Origin: JAAFIW01 sp031414805
Lineage (GTDB): Bacteria > Pseudomonadota > Gammaproteobacteria > Burkholderiales > Burkholderiaceae_C
DNA: 64,000 nt
Direction: 5' to 3'
NCBI GenBank assembly: GCA_031414805.1
Contig: JANOQJ010000048.1
Coordinates: 38,271 to 102,270, forward strand
Shown here: positions 16,689-25,267 of the stretch, piece after piece
How the letters are laid out: each line of letters begins with the position of its first letter
Numbering within the stretch: position 1 is the stretch's first letter
Made by a program: the position numbers and the translations under genes
The notes under the pieces: generated by a model
The model's database searches: none
Told to the model about the DNA's origin: nothing
The model's input: only the letters and a program-made list of their open reading frames with translations

Positions 16689-18470
16689 ATGCAGTCAATC
16701 AACCTGGGCTTAAGGGACATCAGCCCCACCGGACGCGCCCGCTTGCTGGAGATGATTTCGGGGCGCGTGTCAGCGGAGCTGGGGATGGTCATCATCCCGC
16801 CTGTTCTCACCGTGTACTACGCCAACAGCAATGACCCCACGTGGATGGTCGTCTGGTCAGCGGTTGTTTTTTTCATGGGTATCTTCTTGCACTGGCGCCG
16901 CCGTCAAATGGCGCGCGATCGCACGCTATTGTCCGATGCGTTGTGGGTAGCCAAGTGGTGGCCGCTGTGCCGCGATGTGACGGTGGGGTACGGGCTGGTG
17001 TGGGCTGCGCCGGTTCTCTTGGTTGGCGGTACCGCACCGTTCGACTTTACTTTGATCCTGTACGCATCGCTGGCATCTATTGCGGCTGCATGCGCTACTG
17101 CGCTGGCACCTGTTCTTGGGTTTTTTTTGCGTTTTTTTGTTTGCGGATGGCTGGTTGCGGTCGCGGCGATTTATTGGGTTTTTCCCAATCATTGGCAGTT
17201 TTTACTGCCCTTGCTGGTGCTGTACAGCGGCATTCTTTTTCGTCATGCACAGACCACCCACCAGTTTCTGGTCAAGCAAGTACAACTGGAGGAACAAAGC
17301 GCCTACCTGGCCGAGCAGTACCGGCTAACCAAGGAACTGGCAGAAACGGCACTGTCTGACAAAACCGAGTTTTTACGCACGGCCAGCCACGACCTGCGGC
17401 AACCGGTGCACGCCATGGGCCTGTTGTTGGACAGCGTGGTGCGCCAGAGCGCAGAACCCCACATCAAGCCCTTGTTGGCGGACCTGCAAAGCTGCGTGCG
17501 CTCCATCAACCTCATGTTCAATGCGTTGCTGGATCTGTCGAAAATCGAAATGCAAAGCACCCGCGTCGATGCGACCAGCACACTGTCGCTGGATGATCTG
17601 TTTGACGAGCTCACCGTGTTGTTTCAGGGTGATGCACGGCAGCGCGGGCTGCTGTGGCGCTGCCGCCTGCCCCGCGAGCAGGCGCGGGTGCATACCCAAC
17701 CGGCCTTGATCCGCCAAGCCTTGTTTAACCTGACCCAGAACGCGCTGCGGTACACCCAAACGGGCGGCGTGCTCGCAGGCGTGCGCCGACGGGGGCCAGA
17801 CTGGTTGATTGAGGTGTGGGACAGCGGCGTGGGCATCGATCAGGCCGACCAACACCAGGTGTTCTCGGCTTATTACCGCGACGACCACGCCAGGCAGCTG
17901 GACAACGTGGGCCTGGGTCTGGGTTTGGCAGTGTTTGTGCGCTGCGCCAAGCTCATGGGCGCGACGTACGGCCTGCGCTCACGCCCTGGCCGGGGCTCAT
18001 GCTTCTGGTTTCGGCTGCCCGCCGCGCCTGCAGATGTAACGGTTGACACGAGTGAAAGCAGAGCGGGCGATTCGGCAAGCCCGCTCAAACTCGGGGGCCG
18101 CTGCCTGATTCTGGACGACGACCCGCTGGTGCGCAGCGCACTGGCAGGCGTGCTGCAAGCCTGGGACATTGATGCGCGCCTGGTTGCCACCCCCCAGCAA
18201 GCGCTGGATTGCATCGACCTGGGGTTTGATCCACAGGTCATTTTTTGCGACCAACGCCTGCGCAGCGCGGACAGCGGTTACGACGTGCTGCGCGCCTTGA
18301 TGGCACGCTGCCCGCACGCGCGCGGCGGCATGATGAGTGGGGAGTTCAACTCGCCCCAGTTGCTTCAGGCCGAAGAAGATGGTGTGGTTGTTCTTAGAAA
18401 ACCCGTCGAAGCCGCCACCTTGCATGCAGTGTTGGCGAGATGGCTGCTGGCCGATATCCCGTCGCAATAG
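16689..18470 (+). CDS. Hybrid sensor histidine kinase with receiver domain
   Basis: A 593-residue protein with about six membrane segments (residues 30-195) and no periplasmic sensor domain. A HisKA dimerisation region carries the phospho-acceptor His234 in SHDLRQPVHAMG. The HATPase has N box NLTQNALRYT and WDSGVGI, GLGLGLAVF. A C-terminal receiver starts near LILDDDPLVR and has the phospho-acceptor Asp521 in CDQRL. No response-regulator gene is adjacent, so the output is unknown. Confidence 0.88.
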   Translation: MQSINLGLRDISPTGRARLLEMISGRVSAELGMVIIPPVLTVYYANSNDPTWMVVWSAVVFFMGIFLHWRRRQMARDRTLLSDALWVAKWWPLCRDVTVGYGLVWAAPVLLVGGTAPFDFTLILYASLASIAAACATALAPVLGFFLRFFVCGWLVAVAAIYWVFPNHWQFLLPLLVLYSGILFRHAQTTHQFLVKQVQLEEQSAYLAEQYRLTKELAETALSDKTEFLRTASHDLRQPVHAMGLLLDSVVRQSAEPHIKPLLADLQSCVRSINLMFNALLDLSKIEMQSTRVDATSTLSLDDLFDELTVLFQGDARQRGLLWRCRLPREQARVHTQPALIRQALFNLTQNALRYTQTGGVLAGVRRRGPDWLIEVWDSGVGIDQADQHQVFSAYYRDDHARQLDNVGLGLGLAVFVRCAKLMGATYGLRSRPGRGSCFWFRLPAAPADVTVDTSESRAGDSASPLKLGGRCLILDDDPLVRSALAGVLQAWDIDARLVATPQQALDCIDLGFDPQVIFCDQRLRSADSGYDVLRALMARCPHARGGMMSGEFNSPQLLQAEEDGVVVLRKPVEAATLHAVLARWLLADIPSQ

Positions 18471-18484
18471 CCTGTAAATTGTGT

Positions 18485-18517
18485 TACACGAACTTCGTGC
18501 AACACGAACTTCGTGTT
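18485..18517. promoter_or_regulatory. Tandem palindromic operators of the toxin-antitoxin operon
   Basis: Two copies of ACACGAACTTCGTG (18486-18499 and 18502-18515) are spaced 16 bp start to start. The second is part of a perfect 17-bp palindrome about a central C. They lie just before the antitoxin ATG, the usual place for autorepression by VapB/VapBC. Confidence 0.75.
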
Positions 18518-18528
18518 ATCTTCGGCTC

Positions 18529-18768
18529 ATGAAAAATCTCACCATCACCGTTGACGAGACGGCTCTCGAATGGGCGCGTATGGAGGCGGCCAAGCGCAAC
18601 ACCAGCGTCTCGCGGCTGGTTGGCGAATTGCTGGCTGAGAAGATGCGGCATGACGATGCTTATGCAGTCGCCATGCGTGATGCTTTGAAATTTGAGTCGA
18701 TTGAATTTGACGGGTCGTACCTGACACGCGACCAGATTTACGCCGAGCGGCTGGATCGCTACCGTTGA
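18529..18768 (+). CDS. VapB-type antitoxin (ribbon-helix-helix)
   Basis: A 79-residue protein. The N-terminal NLTITVDETALEWARMEAAKRNTSVSRLV stretch is a classic ribbon-helix-helix DNA-binding domain; the C-terminal part would wrap the toxin. The ATG at 18529 directly follows the operators. Its TGA overlaps the toxin ATG (TGATG), typical of TA pairs. Confidence 0.8.
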   Translation: MKNLTITVDETALEWARMEAAKRNTSVSRLVGELLAEKMRHDDAYAVAMRDALKFESIEFDGSYLTRDQIYAERLDRYR

Positions 18769-19205
18769 TGGTATTTGTTGACACCAACGTCTTGCTCTAC
18801 GCGCAGGACCCACGCGATCCAGTCAAACAAGCGGCAGCAGTGCAGTGGCTGACGTGGTGTTGGCAAGACCGGCGCGGGGCGCTCAGCACCCAGGTTTTGA
18901 ACGAGCTCTACGCCAACCTTCGACGTGTCGCGCCGAAATTGCCAGCAATTGAAGCTCGCGCCCTGGTGCGCCGCTACCGGGGCTGGAAATGCTGGGTGGT
19001 GGACGATGCCACGGTCGACTTGGCCTGGCAGTTGCAAGACCGCTTCGCTTTGAGTTATTGGGACAGCCTGATGGTCGCCGCTGCGCAGCAAATGGGTTGC
19101 CGCTATCTGCTGACCGAAGACCTGCAACACGAGCAACACTTTGACCATGTGCAAGCCATCAACCCTTTCCTGGCCACCATTCAGTCGGTAGACACCTCGA
19201 AATGA
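18768..19205 (+). CDS. PIN-domain toxin (VapC-type RNase)
   Basis: A 145-residue PIN domain. Conserved acids are present: VFVDTNVLLYA (Asp4), LNELYANL (Glu), YWDSLMVAAA (Asp) and a final acidic TEDLQHEQ. VapC proteins cleave specific RNAs such as tRNAs. The stop codon overlaps the hisC start by 4 bp (ATGA), so the toxin gene is physically fused to the front of the histidine operon. Confidence 0.82.
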   Translation: MVFVDTNVLLYAQDPRDPVKQAAAVQWLTWCWQDRRGALSTQVLNELYANLRRVAPKLPAIEARALVRRYRGWKCWVVDDATVDLAWQLQDRFALSYWDSLMVAAAQQMGCRYLLTEDLQHEQHFDHVQAINPFLATIQSVDTSK

Positions 19206-20275
19206 CAGACTACAAAAACCGCATTCGCCGCGACATCCAGTCCATGCACGCCTACGCCGTGCAGGATTCCACGGGAATGATCAAGCTGGACGCGATGGAA
19301 AACCCGCACCGCTTGTCGGCCGGGCTCCAAGCCGAGTTGGGCGCGCGTCTTGGCGCCGTGGCGCTGAACCGCTACCCCGGCGGCCGGGTAAACGACCTGC
19401 GCGCGGCGCTAGCGGCGCATGCGCGCATGCCAGACGGTTTTGACATCGTGCTGGGCAATGGCTCGGACGAATTGATCTCGCTGCTGGCCCTCGCCTGTGA
19501 CTTGCCCGGTGCCAGCATCCTGTCACCCATGCCCGGTTTTGTGATGTACGCCATGAGCGCCCAGTTGCAGGGCTTGCAGTTTGTGGGTGTGGACTTGACG
19601 GCTGACTTTGAGCTGGACGAAGCCGCCATGCTGGCCGCCATCGCCCAACACAAACCCGCCATCGTTTACCTGGCGTACCCCAACAACCCCACCGCCAATT
19701 TGTGGGACGACGCGGTGATTGAACGCATCGTGTTGGCACAAGGCGCTCAGGGTGGCCTAGTGGTGATGGACGAGGCCTACCAGCCGTTTGCCTCGCGCAG
19801 CTACTTAGACCGCATCGCCCGCCACAGCCATGTGCTGCTCATGCGCACCATGAGCAAGTTTGGCCTGGCGGGGGTGCGCCTGGGCTACATGCTGGGCCCA
19901 AAGGCGCTGATGGCTGAAATTGACAAGGTGCGCCCGCCTTACAACATCAGCGTGCTCAACTGCGAGTGCGCGCTGTTTGCGCTGGAGCATTCAGAGGCTT
20001 TTAGGGCTCAAGCCCTTGAAATCATTGCTCAACGCGCTATTGTTTTTGAAGCGTTGGAGGCCTTGACCGGCGTGAAGGTCTTCCGCAGCGACGCCAATAT
20101 GATCCTGCTGCGCGTGCCCGATGCCGCCAAAGCCTTTGACGGCTTGAAGGGCCGTGGCGTGCTCGTCAAGAACGTTTCTAAAATGCACCCCCTGCTGACC
20201 AATTGCCTGCGCCTGACTGTAGGCACGGCGGCTGAAAACAAATTGCTGCTGGCAGCTCTCAAAGAATCTCTATGA
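19202..20275 (+). CDS. hisC: Histidinol-phosphate aminotransferase
   Basis: A 357-residue class I/II PLP aminotransferase that converts imidazole-acetol phosphate to histidinol phosphate. The PLP lysine is in MRTMSKFGLAGVRLGYM (about residue 219). It opens with MTDYKNRIRRDIQSMHAYAV, a normal betaproteobacterial N-terminus. It overlaps the toxin gene in front and hisB behind (ATGA at both), so the histidine genes here begin without hisG and hisD. A segment near 20009-20049 resembles the dispersed repeat, but without any change in protein length. Confidence 0.95.
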   Translation: MTDYKNRIRRDIQSMHAYAVQDSTGMIKLDAMENPHRLSAGLQAELGARLGAVALNRYPGGRVNDLRAALAAHARMPDGFDIVLGNGSDELISLLALACDLPGASILSPMPGFVMYAMSAQLQGLQFVGVDLTADFELDEAAMLAAIAQHKPAIVYLAYPNNPTANLWDDAVIERIVLAQGAQGGLVVMDEAYQPFASRSYLDRIARHSHVLLMRTMSKFGLAGVRLGYMLGPKALMAEIDKVRPPYNISVLNCECALFALEHSEAFRAQALEIIAQRAIVFEALEALTGVKVFRSDANMILLRVPDAAKAFDGLKGRGVLVKNVSKMHPLLTNCLRLTVGTAAENKLLLAALKESL

Positions 20276-20865
20276 CCGACCGCATCGCTAGCGTTACGCG
20301 CAACACTGCCGAGACGCAAATCACCGTCAGCCTCAATCTGGATGGCACCGGCACCTCCAAGCTGTCCACCGGCATTGGTTTTTTCGACCACATGCTCGAC
20401 CAGATCGCCCGCCACGGCTTGATAGACCTGAACATACAAGCCCAAGGCGACTTGCACATCGACGGCCACCACACAGTGGAAGACGTGGGCATCACCTTCG
20501 GCCAGGCCATGGCGCAGGCGGTGGGCGACAAGAAAGGCCTGCGCCGCTACGGCCACGCCTATGTGCCGCTGGACGAAGCACTGAGCCGCGTGGTGATTGA
20601 CTTTTCAGGCCGGCCCGGGCTGGTGATGCATGTGCCGTTTACCAGCGGCATGATTGGCGGTTTCGACACGCAATTGACCTACGAGTTTTTCCAGGGTTTT
20701 GTCAACCATGCCGGCGTGAGCCTGCACATTGACAACCTGCGTGGCGACAACGCCCACCACCAGTGCGAAACCGTGTTCAAAGCCTTTGCGCGGGCTTTGC
20801 GAATAGCGCTGGAGATTGATCCGCGAGCCCCGGGCATCATTGCCTCCACCAAAGGTTCACTGTGA
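20272..20865 (+). CDS. hisB: Imidazoleglycerol-phosphate dehydratase
   Basis: A monofunctional 197-residue enzyme. It has the two metal-binding motifs DLHIDGHHTVEDVGI and DNAHHQCETVFKAFARAL. It removes water from IGP to give imidazole-acetol phosphate. There is no phosphatase domain, unlike the enterobacterial fusion. ATGA overlap with hisC. Confidence 0.96.
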   Translation: MTDRIASVTRNTAETQITVSLNLDGTGTSKLSTGIGFFDHMLDQIARHGLIDLNIQAQGDLHIDGHHTVEDVGITFGQAMAQAVGDKKGLRRYGHAYVPLDEALSRVVIDFSGRPGLVMHVPFTSGMIGGFDTQLTYEFFQGFVNHAGVSLHIDNLRGDNAHHQCETVFKAFARALRIALEIDPRAPGIIASTKGSL

Positions 20866-20932
20866 TGTTTTTAAGCCAAATCGGCCACTAGCCCTTGTAA
20901 ATACTGCTCAAGCAGCTATGAATATAGTAGCA
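20866..20932 (+). repeat. TGCTTGAGCA dispersed repeat, copy 5 (supplies the hisH start)
   Basis: TTAAGCCAAATCGGCC, then AGCCCTTGTAAATACTGCTC, then AAGCAGCTATGAATATAGTAGC: a full-length element. It fills the hisB-hisH junction and contains the hisH ATG. Confidence 0.92.
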
Positions 20933-21592
20933 CCTAAAACGGTAGCCGTGGTCGACTACGGCATGGGCAACCTGCGCTCCGTGGCCCAGGCCGTGAAAGC
21001 CGCCGCGCAGGGCACCGGATGGGACGTGGTCATCACCAACCAGCCACAAGCCGTCGATGCCGCCAGCCGCATCGTGCTGCCCGGCCAGGGTGCCATGCCC
21101 GACTGCATGCGCGAGCTGCGCGAATCGGGCTTGCAGGAGGCCGTGCTGCGCGCCGCCGCCAGCCGTCCGCTGTTTGGCGTGTGCGTGGGCATGCAAATGC
21201 TGCTGGACGCCAGTGATGAGGGCCCTGTAGGTGTGGGTACACCAGGCCTGGGCTTGATCCCAGGGCGAGTGGTCAAATTTGACCTCGCCGGGCAATTGCA
21301 AAGCGACTGCAGCCGCTACAAAGTGCCGCAAATGGGCTGGAACCAGGTGTGGCGGGGTGAGCACCCGCACCCCGTTTTTGGCGAGGTAGCTGACGGCAGC
21401 TATTTCTACTTCGTGCACAGCTACTACGCCCAACCGTCAGATGCACGCCACAGCGTGGGCCTGACGGACTACGGCACCCGCTTTACGGCAGCCGTCGCAC
21501 GCGATAACATTTTCGCCACTCAATTCCACCCCGAAAAAAGCGCAGACCAAGGCCTGGCCCTCTACAGAAACTTCCTGCACTGGAACGTCTGA
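20918..21592 (+). CDS. hisH: Imidazole glycerol phosphate synthase, glutaminase subunit
   Basis: A 224-residue class I glutamine amidotransferase that feeds ammonia to HisF. The nucleophile Cys is in LFGVCVGMQMLLD and the His-Glu pair in ATQFHPEKSADQG. The mature start (VAVVDYGMGNLRS) is preceded by MNIVAPKT. The ATG at 20918 lies inside the dispersed repeat, and the frame upstream offers no better start, so translation initiates within repeat DNA. No clear ribosome-binding site is seen. Confidence 0.93.
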   Translation: MNIVAPKTVAVVDYGMGNLRSVAQAVKAAAQGTGWDVVITNQPQAVDAASRIVLPGQGAMPDCMRELRESGLQEAVLRAAASRPLFGVCVGMQMLLDASDEGPVGVGTPGLGLIPGRVVKFDLAGQLQSDCSRYKVPQMGWNQVWRGEHPHPVFGEVADGSYFYFVHSYYAQPSDARHSVGLTDYGTRFTAAVARDNIFATQFHPEKSADQGLALYRNFLHWNV

Positions 21593-21638
21593 TTTCTCAC
21601 CCTGCCGATTCTCTAACGCCTTGTTCTGGCTCTGACCG

Positions 21639-22379
21639 ATGCTTCTCATCCCCGCGATTGACCTGAAAGACGGTCACTGTGTGCGCCTCAAACAGGGCGA
21701 CATGGCCCAGTCCACCACCTTCGGCGAAGACCCCGCCGCCATGGCCAGCAGCTGGCTGGCCAAAGGCGCGCGCCGCCTGCATCTGGTGGATTTGAATGGC
21801 GCCTTTGCTGGCAAGCCGCAAAATTTTGCCGCTATCAAGTCCATCCTGACCGCTGTGGGTGACGACATTCCCGTGCAACTGGGCGGTGGCATCCGCGACC
21901 TGGACACGATTGAAAAGTACATCGATGGTGGCCTTCGCTACGTGATCATCGGCACCGCCGCCGTCAAAAACCCCGGTTTTCTGAAAGACGCTTGCGCCGC
22001 ATTTGGCGGCCACATCATCGTCGGCCTGGACGCCAAAGACGGCAAAGTCGCCACCGATGGCTGGAGCAAACTGACCGGCCACGAAGTGGTGGACCTGGCC
22101 AAAAAGTTTGAAGACTGGGGCGTTGAATCCATCATCTACACCGACATTGGCCGCGACGGCATGCTCTCGGGCATCAACATTGACGCCACCGTCAAGCTGG
22201 CTCAGGCCTTGACAATTCCGGTGATCGCGTCAGGTGGCCTGTCCAACATGGCCGACATCGAGCAACTGTGTGCGGTGGAGTCTGAGGGCGTGGAAGGTGT
22301 GATTTGTGGCCGCGCCATTTACAGCGGGGACCTGGACTTTGCTGCTGCACAGGCACGGGCCGATGCCTTGAACGGTTGA
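21639..22379 (+). CDS. hisA: ProFAR isomerase
   Basis: A 246-residue TIM barrel (phosphoribosylformimino-5-aminoimidazole carboxamide ribotide isomerase). It begins MLLIPAIDLKDGHCVRLKQGD with the catalytic Asp in AIDLKDG. The second half carries YTDIGRDGMLSGINIDA with the other catalytic Asp and the phosphate site VIASGGLSNMADI. Fits the family length. Confidence 0.96.
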   Translation: MLLIPAIDLKDGHCVRLKQGDMAQSTTFGEDPAAMASSWLAKGARRLHLVDLNGAFAGKPQNFAAIKSILTAVGDDIPVQLGGGIRDLDTIEKYIDGGLRYVIIGTAAVKNPGFLKDACAAFGGHIIVGLDAKDGKVATDGWSKLTGHEVVDLAKKFEDWGVESIIYTDIGRDGMLSGINIDATVKLAQALTIPVIASGGLSNMADIEQLCAVESEGVEGVICGRAIYSGDLDFAAAQARADALNG

Positions 22380-22391
22380 ACGAAAGACTAT

Positions 22392-23171
22392 TTGCTCGCC
22401 AAACGAATCATCCCCTGCCTGGACGTCACCGGTGGCCGCGTCGTTAAAGGCGTGAACTTTCTCGAACTGCGCGATGCCGGCGACCCGGTGGAAATTGCCG
22501 CCCGCTACAACGAACAGGGCGCAGATGAACTCACGTTTTTAGACATCACCGCCACCAGCGATGGGCGCGATTTGATTCTGCACATCATTGAAGCGGTGGC
22601 CTCGCAAGTCTTCATTCCGCTCACCGTGGGCGGCGGTGTGCGCACCGTGGCCGATGTGCGGCGTTTGCTCAATGCTGGTGCGGACAAAACCAGCTTCAAC
22701 TCGGCGGCCATTGCCGACCCGCAAGTCATCGTCGACGCATCTGCCAAGTACGGTGCGCAGTGCATCGTGGTGGCCATTGATGCCAAAAAACGCTCAGCCG
22801 AAGATTCGCAAATCAAAGGCCCTGGCTGGGATGTTTATAGCCACGGCGGACGTAAAAACACAGGCCTGGATGCCGTGGCATGGGCGGTGGAAATGGTGCA
22901 GCGCGGTGCGGGCGAAATCTTGCTGACCAGCATGGACCGCGATGGCACCAAGATCGGTTTTGATCTGGAATTGACGCGCGCCGTGAGTGACGCCGTCAGC
23001 GTGCCGGTGATTGCCTCAGGCGGCGTAGGCAACCTGGACCACCTGGCTGATGGCATTCAACAAGGTGGCGCCGATGCGGTGCTGGCCGCCAGCATTTTTC
23101 ACTACGGCGAATTCACCGTGGGCCAGGCCAAAGCACGCATGCATGCGCGTGGCATTCCCGTGCGTTTGTAG
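22392..23171 (+). CDS. hisF: Imidazole glycerol phosphate synthase, cyclase subunit
   Basis: A 259-residue TIM barrel that closes the imidazole ring with ammonia from HisH. It begins LAKRIIPCLDVTGGRVVKG, with TTG at 22392 as the start codon because the conserved N-terminus leaves no ATG. Catalytic Asp residues are in PCLDV and SMDRDGTKIGFDLEL. It is followed by a strong hairpin and an inverted fasciclin gene rather than by hisI. Confidence 0.95.
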   Translation: MLAKRIIPCLDVTGGRVVKGVNFLELRDAGDPVEIAARYNEQGADELTFLDITATSDGRDLILHIIEAVASQVFIPLTVGGGVRTVADVRRLLNAGADKTSFNSAAIADPQVIVDASAKYGAQCIVVAIDAKKRSAEDSQIKGPGWDVYSHGGRKNTGLDAVAWAVEMVQRGAGEILLTSMDRDGTKIGFDLELTRAVSDAVSVPVIASGGVGNLDHLADGIQQGGADAVLAASIFHYGEFTVGQAKARMHARGIPVRL

Positions 23172-23227
23172 CCCCAAAAGCAATCGGGGCGGATCAGCTT
23201 TCGCCCATCCACCCCGGTCATCGTTCA

Positions 23228-23247
23228 ACTGCGCCTCAAGGCGCAGT
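23228..23247. terminator. Hairpin between convergent hisF and fasciclin genes
   Basis: ACTGCGCC-TCAA-GGCGCAGT is a perfect 8-bp stem with a tetraloop, followed on the + strand by CATCTGTTTT. It is placed to end both converging transcripts. Confidence 0.6.
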
Positions 23248-23260
23248 CATCTGTTTTGCA

Positions 23261-24649
23261 TCACGGCTTGGGCAAGATCACCTTGTCCACCACGTGAATC
23301 ACGCCATTGGTGTTGAAGATGTCGGTGGCAGTAATTTTGGCGGTGCGGCCACGTTGGTCCGTGATGATGAATGCAGGGTCGATGCGCAACGTCTCGCCCT
23401 GTACGGTGGCGATGTTCACATTGGTTGGCACTTCCGCTTTCAACACCGTGCCGGGCACCACGTGGTAAGTCAGTACCTTGGTCAGCAGGGCTTTGTCAGC
23501 CAGCAGGGCTGCTTTGGTGATGTTCAACTCTGCCAGCAGCGCCACAAATGCTTCGTTGGTGGGAGCGAACACGGTGAATTGTGTGGTGCCAGACAGTGTG
23601 GTGACCAAGTCAGCAGCCACAACCGCTTCCACCAGGATAGTGAACTGCGACAAAGACTGCGCCGTTTGCACAATGCTTCGATCTGCCGGCAAAAGGACCT
23701 TGTTGATCGTGTGCACCACGCCGTTTCGGGCTTGGATGTCAGTTGCGGTAATCGCCGACTTGCGGTTGCGTCCATCGGTGATCGTCAGCACATCGAAAAT
23801 GCTTTCGATCTTGAAGATACCGCCTTCCACGCTCTTGATGGCTTTGCCAGCTGGAATGCCAGCCTTTTCCACCTTGGCAGGCAGCACGTGGTAGGTCAGC
23901 ACGGTGGTCAGCAATGCCTTGTTGGCCAACAGGGCTTCTTTGGTGATGCTCAATTCGGCCAACAGCTCGGTGAAGGCGGCGTTCGTCGGTGCAAAAACCG
24001 TAAATGGACCGGTGCCCTTCAGGGTGTCCACCAAGCCGGCAGCCACCACAGCCTCAACCAGAATGCTCAGGTTCGGGTTGCTTTGAGCCAACGCCACCAA
24101 GTCAGGCGCCACGGGTGCCGGTGCGGGTGTTGGCAAGATCACTTTGTCGATCACGTGAATCACGCCGTTGGTTGCCAGCACATCGGTGGCGGTGATGTTG
24201 GCGGTGCGGGTGCGTTGGTCGGTAATGACCAAGGCTGGGCTGATACGCAGGGTGTCGCCTTGCACGGTAGCAATGGCCACGTTGGTGGGAACGTCGGCTT
24301 TCAATACGCGGTTGGGCAGCACGTGATAAGTCAGCACACGGGTCAGCAAGGCTCGGTCAGCCAGCAATGCTGCTTTGGTAATGCCCAGCTCGGTCAACAA
24401 AGCGGCAAACGCCGCGTTGGTGGGCGCGAAAACGGTGAAAGGGCCGGCTGCTTTCAGCGTGTCTACCAAGCCAGCGGCGACCACCGCTTCGACCAGAATG
24501 CTCAGGTCAGGCGTTGCTTGTGCGAGTTGCACGATGTCAGGCGTCGCGGGTAGCGGAGCAGGTGCTGGGTGGTCGTCGCCGCCCCCGCAGCCTGAGATAA
24601 ATGCAGCGGCTAACAAGCCGCTGGCTAGTAATGCAATTCGTCGAAGCAT
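23261..24649 (-). CDS. Lipoprotein with three fasciclin (FAS1) domains
   Basis: A 462-residue cell-envelope protein. The N-terminus (MLRRIALLASGLLAAAFISGC) ends in a lipobox (ISGC) followed by a short Pro/Ala linker. Three FAS1 domains then repeat at about residues 38-172, 180-317 and 322-459, each with FTVFAPTNAAF-like, LTYHVLP-like and NGVIHVIDKVILP-like motifs. Domains 1 and 3 are closest to each other. The ATG at 24649 has AGGAGT upstream. FAS1 proteins mediate adhesion or matrix contacts. It interrupts the histidine operon in the opposite orientation. Confidence 0.88.
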   Translation of the reverse strand: MLRRIALLASGLLAAAFISGCGGGDDHPAPAPLPATPDIVQLAQATPDLSILVEAVVAAGLVDTLKAAGPFTVFAPTNAAFAALLTELGITKAALLADRALLTRVLTYHVLPNRVLKADVPTNVAIATVQGDTLRISPALVITDQRTRTANITATDVLATNGVIHVIDKVILPTPAPAPVAPDLVALAQSNPNLSILVEAVVAAGLVDTLKGTGPFTVFAPTNAAFTELLAELSITKEALLANKALLTTVLTYHVLPAKVEKAGIPAGKAIKSVEGGIFKIESIFDVLTITDGRNRKSAITATDIQARNGVVHTINKVLLPADRSIVQTAQSLSQFTILVEAVVAADLVTTLSGTTQFTVFAPTNEAFVALLAELNITKAALLADKALLTKVLTYHVVPGTVLKAEVPTNVNIATVQGETLRIDPAFIITDQRGRTAKITATDIFNTNGVIHVVDKVILPKP

Positions 24650-24873
24650 GGTGGACTCCTTTAATGGGTCTGGTTCAAGGTTGAAAGTCGGCAAAAACTG
24701 ATTCGAGTAAAAAAATACCAAACAGTCACATGCGGACCAAATCGTATAGACCCGCCATTCACTCCGCAAGACAAAAAAACACTTTTTTACTAATTTCGGG
24801 CTAATACTGAAGCTTTGACAAACCCGTGGAGCGGGCGTCAGCGGCAGCTGCGCAATCACCGACAATTTGCATC

Positions 24874-25263
24874 ATGAACTGGATAAACGATGTGAAATGG
24901 GACGCGCAAGGCTTGGTGCCGGTTATTGCGCAAGAGCAGGGCAGCAACGACGTGTTGATGTTTGCGTGGATGAATCGCGAGGCACTTGAGAAAACCGCCG
25001 AATTGGGGCGCGCCGTGTATTTCAGCCGCTCGCGCGGCAAACTCTGGTTCAAGGGCGAAGAGTCGGGTCACGTGCAGACGGTGCACGAAATCCGCATGGA
25101 CTGCGACAACGACGTGATCCTGCTTAAAGTCACCCAGCTGGGCCACAACCCGGGTATTGCGTGCCACACCGGCCGTCACAGCTGTTTTTTCAGTCTTTAC
25201 AAAGACGGTGCCTGGCTTGTGACCGAGCCGGTGTTGAAAGACCCCAGCCATATCTATAAATAA
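24874..25263 (+). CDS. hisI: Phosphoribosyl-AMP cyclohydrolase
   Basis: A 129-residue monofunctional enzyme. Zinc and metal ligands are visible in RMDCDNDVILLKV and CHTGRHSCFF. It opens the adenine ring of PR-AMP. The start at 24874 (MNWINDVKWDAQG) matches the family. It is separated from hisF by the inverted fasciclin gene, so it needs its own promoter in 24650-24873, where TTGACA (24815-24820) is seen but no convincing -10. Confidence 0.94.
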   Translation: MNWINDVKWDAQGLVPVIAQEQGSNDVLMFAWMNREALEKTAELGRAVYFSRSRGKLWFKGEESGHVQTVHEIRMDCDNDVILLKVTQLGHNPGIACHTGRHSCFFSLYKDGAWLVTEPVLKDPSHIYK

Positions 25264-25267
25264 ACAC

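Noticed and set aside
20009..20049. Possible dispersed-repeat copy inside hisC (CCCTTGAAATCATTGCTCAA)
   Set aside because: The match is partial, the protein length is normal and the residues (RAQALEIIAQRAIVFEAL) form an expected helix. It may be chance or an old overwritten copy, so it is not listed as a feature.
23294..24553. 419-codon plus-strand frame
   Set aside because: Antisense to the fasciclin gene; its internal repetition simply mirrors the three FAS1 domains.
23261..24865. Longer start for the fasciclin gene
   Set aside because: The extension would bury a good signal peptide and lipobox, and the ATG at 24649 has a proper ribosome-binding site.
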